A DNA stretch of 8,266 nt from Anaerolineaceae bacterium UBA5224 (lineage in GTDB: Bacteria; Chloroflexota; Anaerolineae; Anaerolineales; Anaerolineaceae). Made by a program: the position numbers and the translations under genes. Where the stretch lies: the NCBI GenBank assembly GCA_002409365.1, contig DHUW01000017.1:12485-20750 (forward strand), read 5' to 3'. Shown in pieces: positions 7,599-8,266 of this stretch. The notes beneath the pieces are model-generated. The model was given only the letters and a program-made list of their open reading frames with translations. It did no database searches and was not told the DNA's origin. Positions within the stretch are counted from its first letter, which is position 1, and the number at the start of each line of letters is the position of its first letter.

Positions 7599-7673
7599 AT
7601 CTGTGCCTCCCCAATTAACAGATCCTTCACTTTGCTCAGGATGACGAGATGAATGAAAGACGATTTGTCTCGT
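7599..7673. repeat. Cluster of short inverted repeats
   Basis: Three small stems follow one another: ATCTGT (7599-7604) with ACAGAT (7618-7623), ATCCT (7622-7626) with AGGAT (7638-7642), and ACGAGA (7644-7649) with TCTCGT (7668-7673). The middle one contains CTTTGCTCAGGATGAC, which resembles the CGCTAAGGATGAAC part of the tandem repeats nearby and a type of dispersed intergenic repeat known from many bacteria. No gene lies in 7546-7825. Confidence 0.4.
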
Positions 7674-7700
7674 TCTTCCAGGATGGTAGCTTTAAAATGG

Positions 7701-7729
7701 ATACAAAAACTGTGCCCGTGGGCACAGTT
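7701..7729 (-). terminator. Intrinsic terminator of the ParB-like gene
   Basis: AACTGTGCCC (7708-7717) and GGGCACAGTT (7720-7729) form a perfect 10-bp inverted repeat with a 2-base spacer. Read on the minus strand the stem runs straight into TTTTTG (A-run at 7705-7709 on the plus strand), as in a rho-independent terminator. It lies about 96 bases after the stop of the minus-strand gene at 7826. The plus-strand side has no T-run, so direction is clear. Confidence 0.65.
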
Positions 7730-7825
7730 GGGAGTGAATAGGATGATGTAATGTAAAGTTATTTTGTGGTTTTGGAGTTTAGGAAAAACCGTTTTTGTAT
7801 TAGAGTATTTTGGAATTCTTGCGAT

Positions 7826-8266
7826 CTATTTCAACGCTTTCACCCGGGTCTGGACAGCCTGGGCCAAGGCTGAGATGCGGTCAGCAATTTCCTGGGCTTC
7901 TTTTTTGTCGCTGTCGCCCACAAGCGCATTCGCCAGGGATCCCGGTTTATCCTGCTGGGGCAGTTCGTCCATTCCCAATAAAACTTTCTTCAGGCTGCGA
8001 GCGGATTTGGTCAATGGGTCGGCCGGGATGCGCGGTTTACGGGTTTGGGTTTTCCCCGATTCCCGCTCTAAAAATGCCTGTACGTCCAGGTAGGTACGGT
8101 TATCAAATTCAGCGAAATATTCCACAGCCGCAGGCCAGAGGTTGGCATCATAGCGCATGATTTCGCGCAAAACACGTTCGGGCATTTCGGAACGATCGGC
8201 CAACTCAAGCGAGTTTTCCGGCAACTCAAAGAAATTCATCAACCGACCAAAATAAGTGCGTTCCAT
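7826..8266 (-). CDS. Probable ParB/Spo0J-like DNA-binding protein, C-terminal part, cut by window edge
   Basis: 146 residues are visible. The first codon in the window is ATG exactly at the edge, so I cannot tell whether it is the true start; an internal Met of a longer gene is more likely. Residues 5-36 (YFGRLMNFFELPENSLELADRS, then PERVLREI; quoted in two parts) resemble the end of the helix-turn-helix region of ParB-type proteins, where a recognition helix is followed by L-x-L-P-x-x-x-x-x-L-A-D and a short helix. The middle (about 70-90) is basic and proline-containing like a linker. The tail from about 119 is predicted by eye to be helical, with regularly spaced hydrophobics, and could dimerise. 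The ParB nuclease-like N-terminal domain would lie outside the window, so I cannot say whether this is a chromosome-partition protein or another ParB-fold protein. A strong hairpin terminator follows the gene. Confidence 0.5.
   Translation of the reverse strand: MERTYFGRLMNFFELPENSLELADRSEMPERVLREIMRYDANLWPAAVEYFAEFDNRTYLDVQAFLERESGKTQTRKPRIPADPLTKSARSLKKVLLGMDELPQQDKPGSLANALVGDSDKKEAQEIADRISALAQAVQTRVKALK

Overview
The window looks like an ordinary bacterial chromosome segment of moderate GC. It most plausibly comes from an Anaerolineae-type member of the Chloroflexota. That placement is an inference from the addB-addA gene order, the style of the AddB C-terminus and the repeat-rich intergenic DNA; there is no rRNA or other marker gene to confirm it. 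I see no tRNA, rRNA, CRISPR array, transposase or phage gene.

Left part (1-4727, plus strand): a two-gene operon for an AddAB-type helicase-nuclease that processes double-strand DNA ends for recombination. The upstream gene (addB) is cut by the window edge. Only its inactive helicase C-terminus, its PD-(D/E)XK nuclease and its iron-sulfur cysteines are visible. The downstream gene (addA) is complete, has every SF1A helicase motif and a second PD-(D/E)XK nuclease, and overlaps addB by 8 bases.

Middle (4728-5794): about 1.07 kb of visibly AT-richer DNA with no credible gene. It holds a possible termination zone behind addA and several short hairpins.

Right-centre (5795-7168, minus strand): an intact gene for a RibD-C/dihydrofolate-reductase-like protein of 199 residues, followed by a decayed tandem paralog. 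The paralog can be followed across two frameshifts and one Trp-to-stop change, and it has no recognisable 5' end.

Right (7275-7825): non-coding DNA with three degenerate tandem copies of a repeat of about 102 bp, each centred on a small hairpin. More inverted repeats follow, then a strong hairpin with a T-run that probably terminates the last gene. That gene (7826-8266, minus) is the C-terminal part of a probable ParB/Spo0J-like DNA-binding protein running off the window.

The AddAB operon is the only clear functional unit. I found no convincing new biological system. The items most worth a second look are the decayed reductase paralog, the tandem hairpin repeats and the unexplained 1 kb intergenic region.
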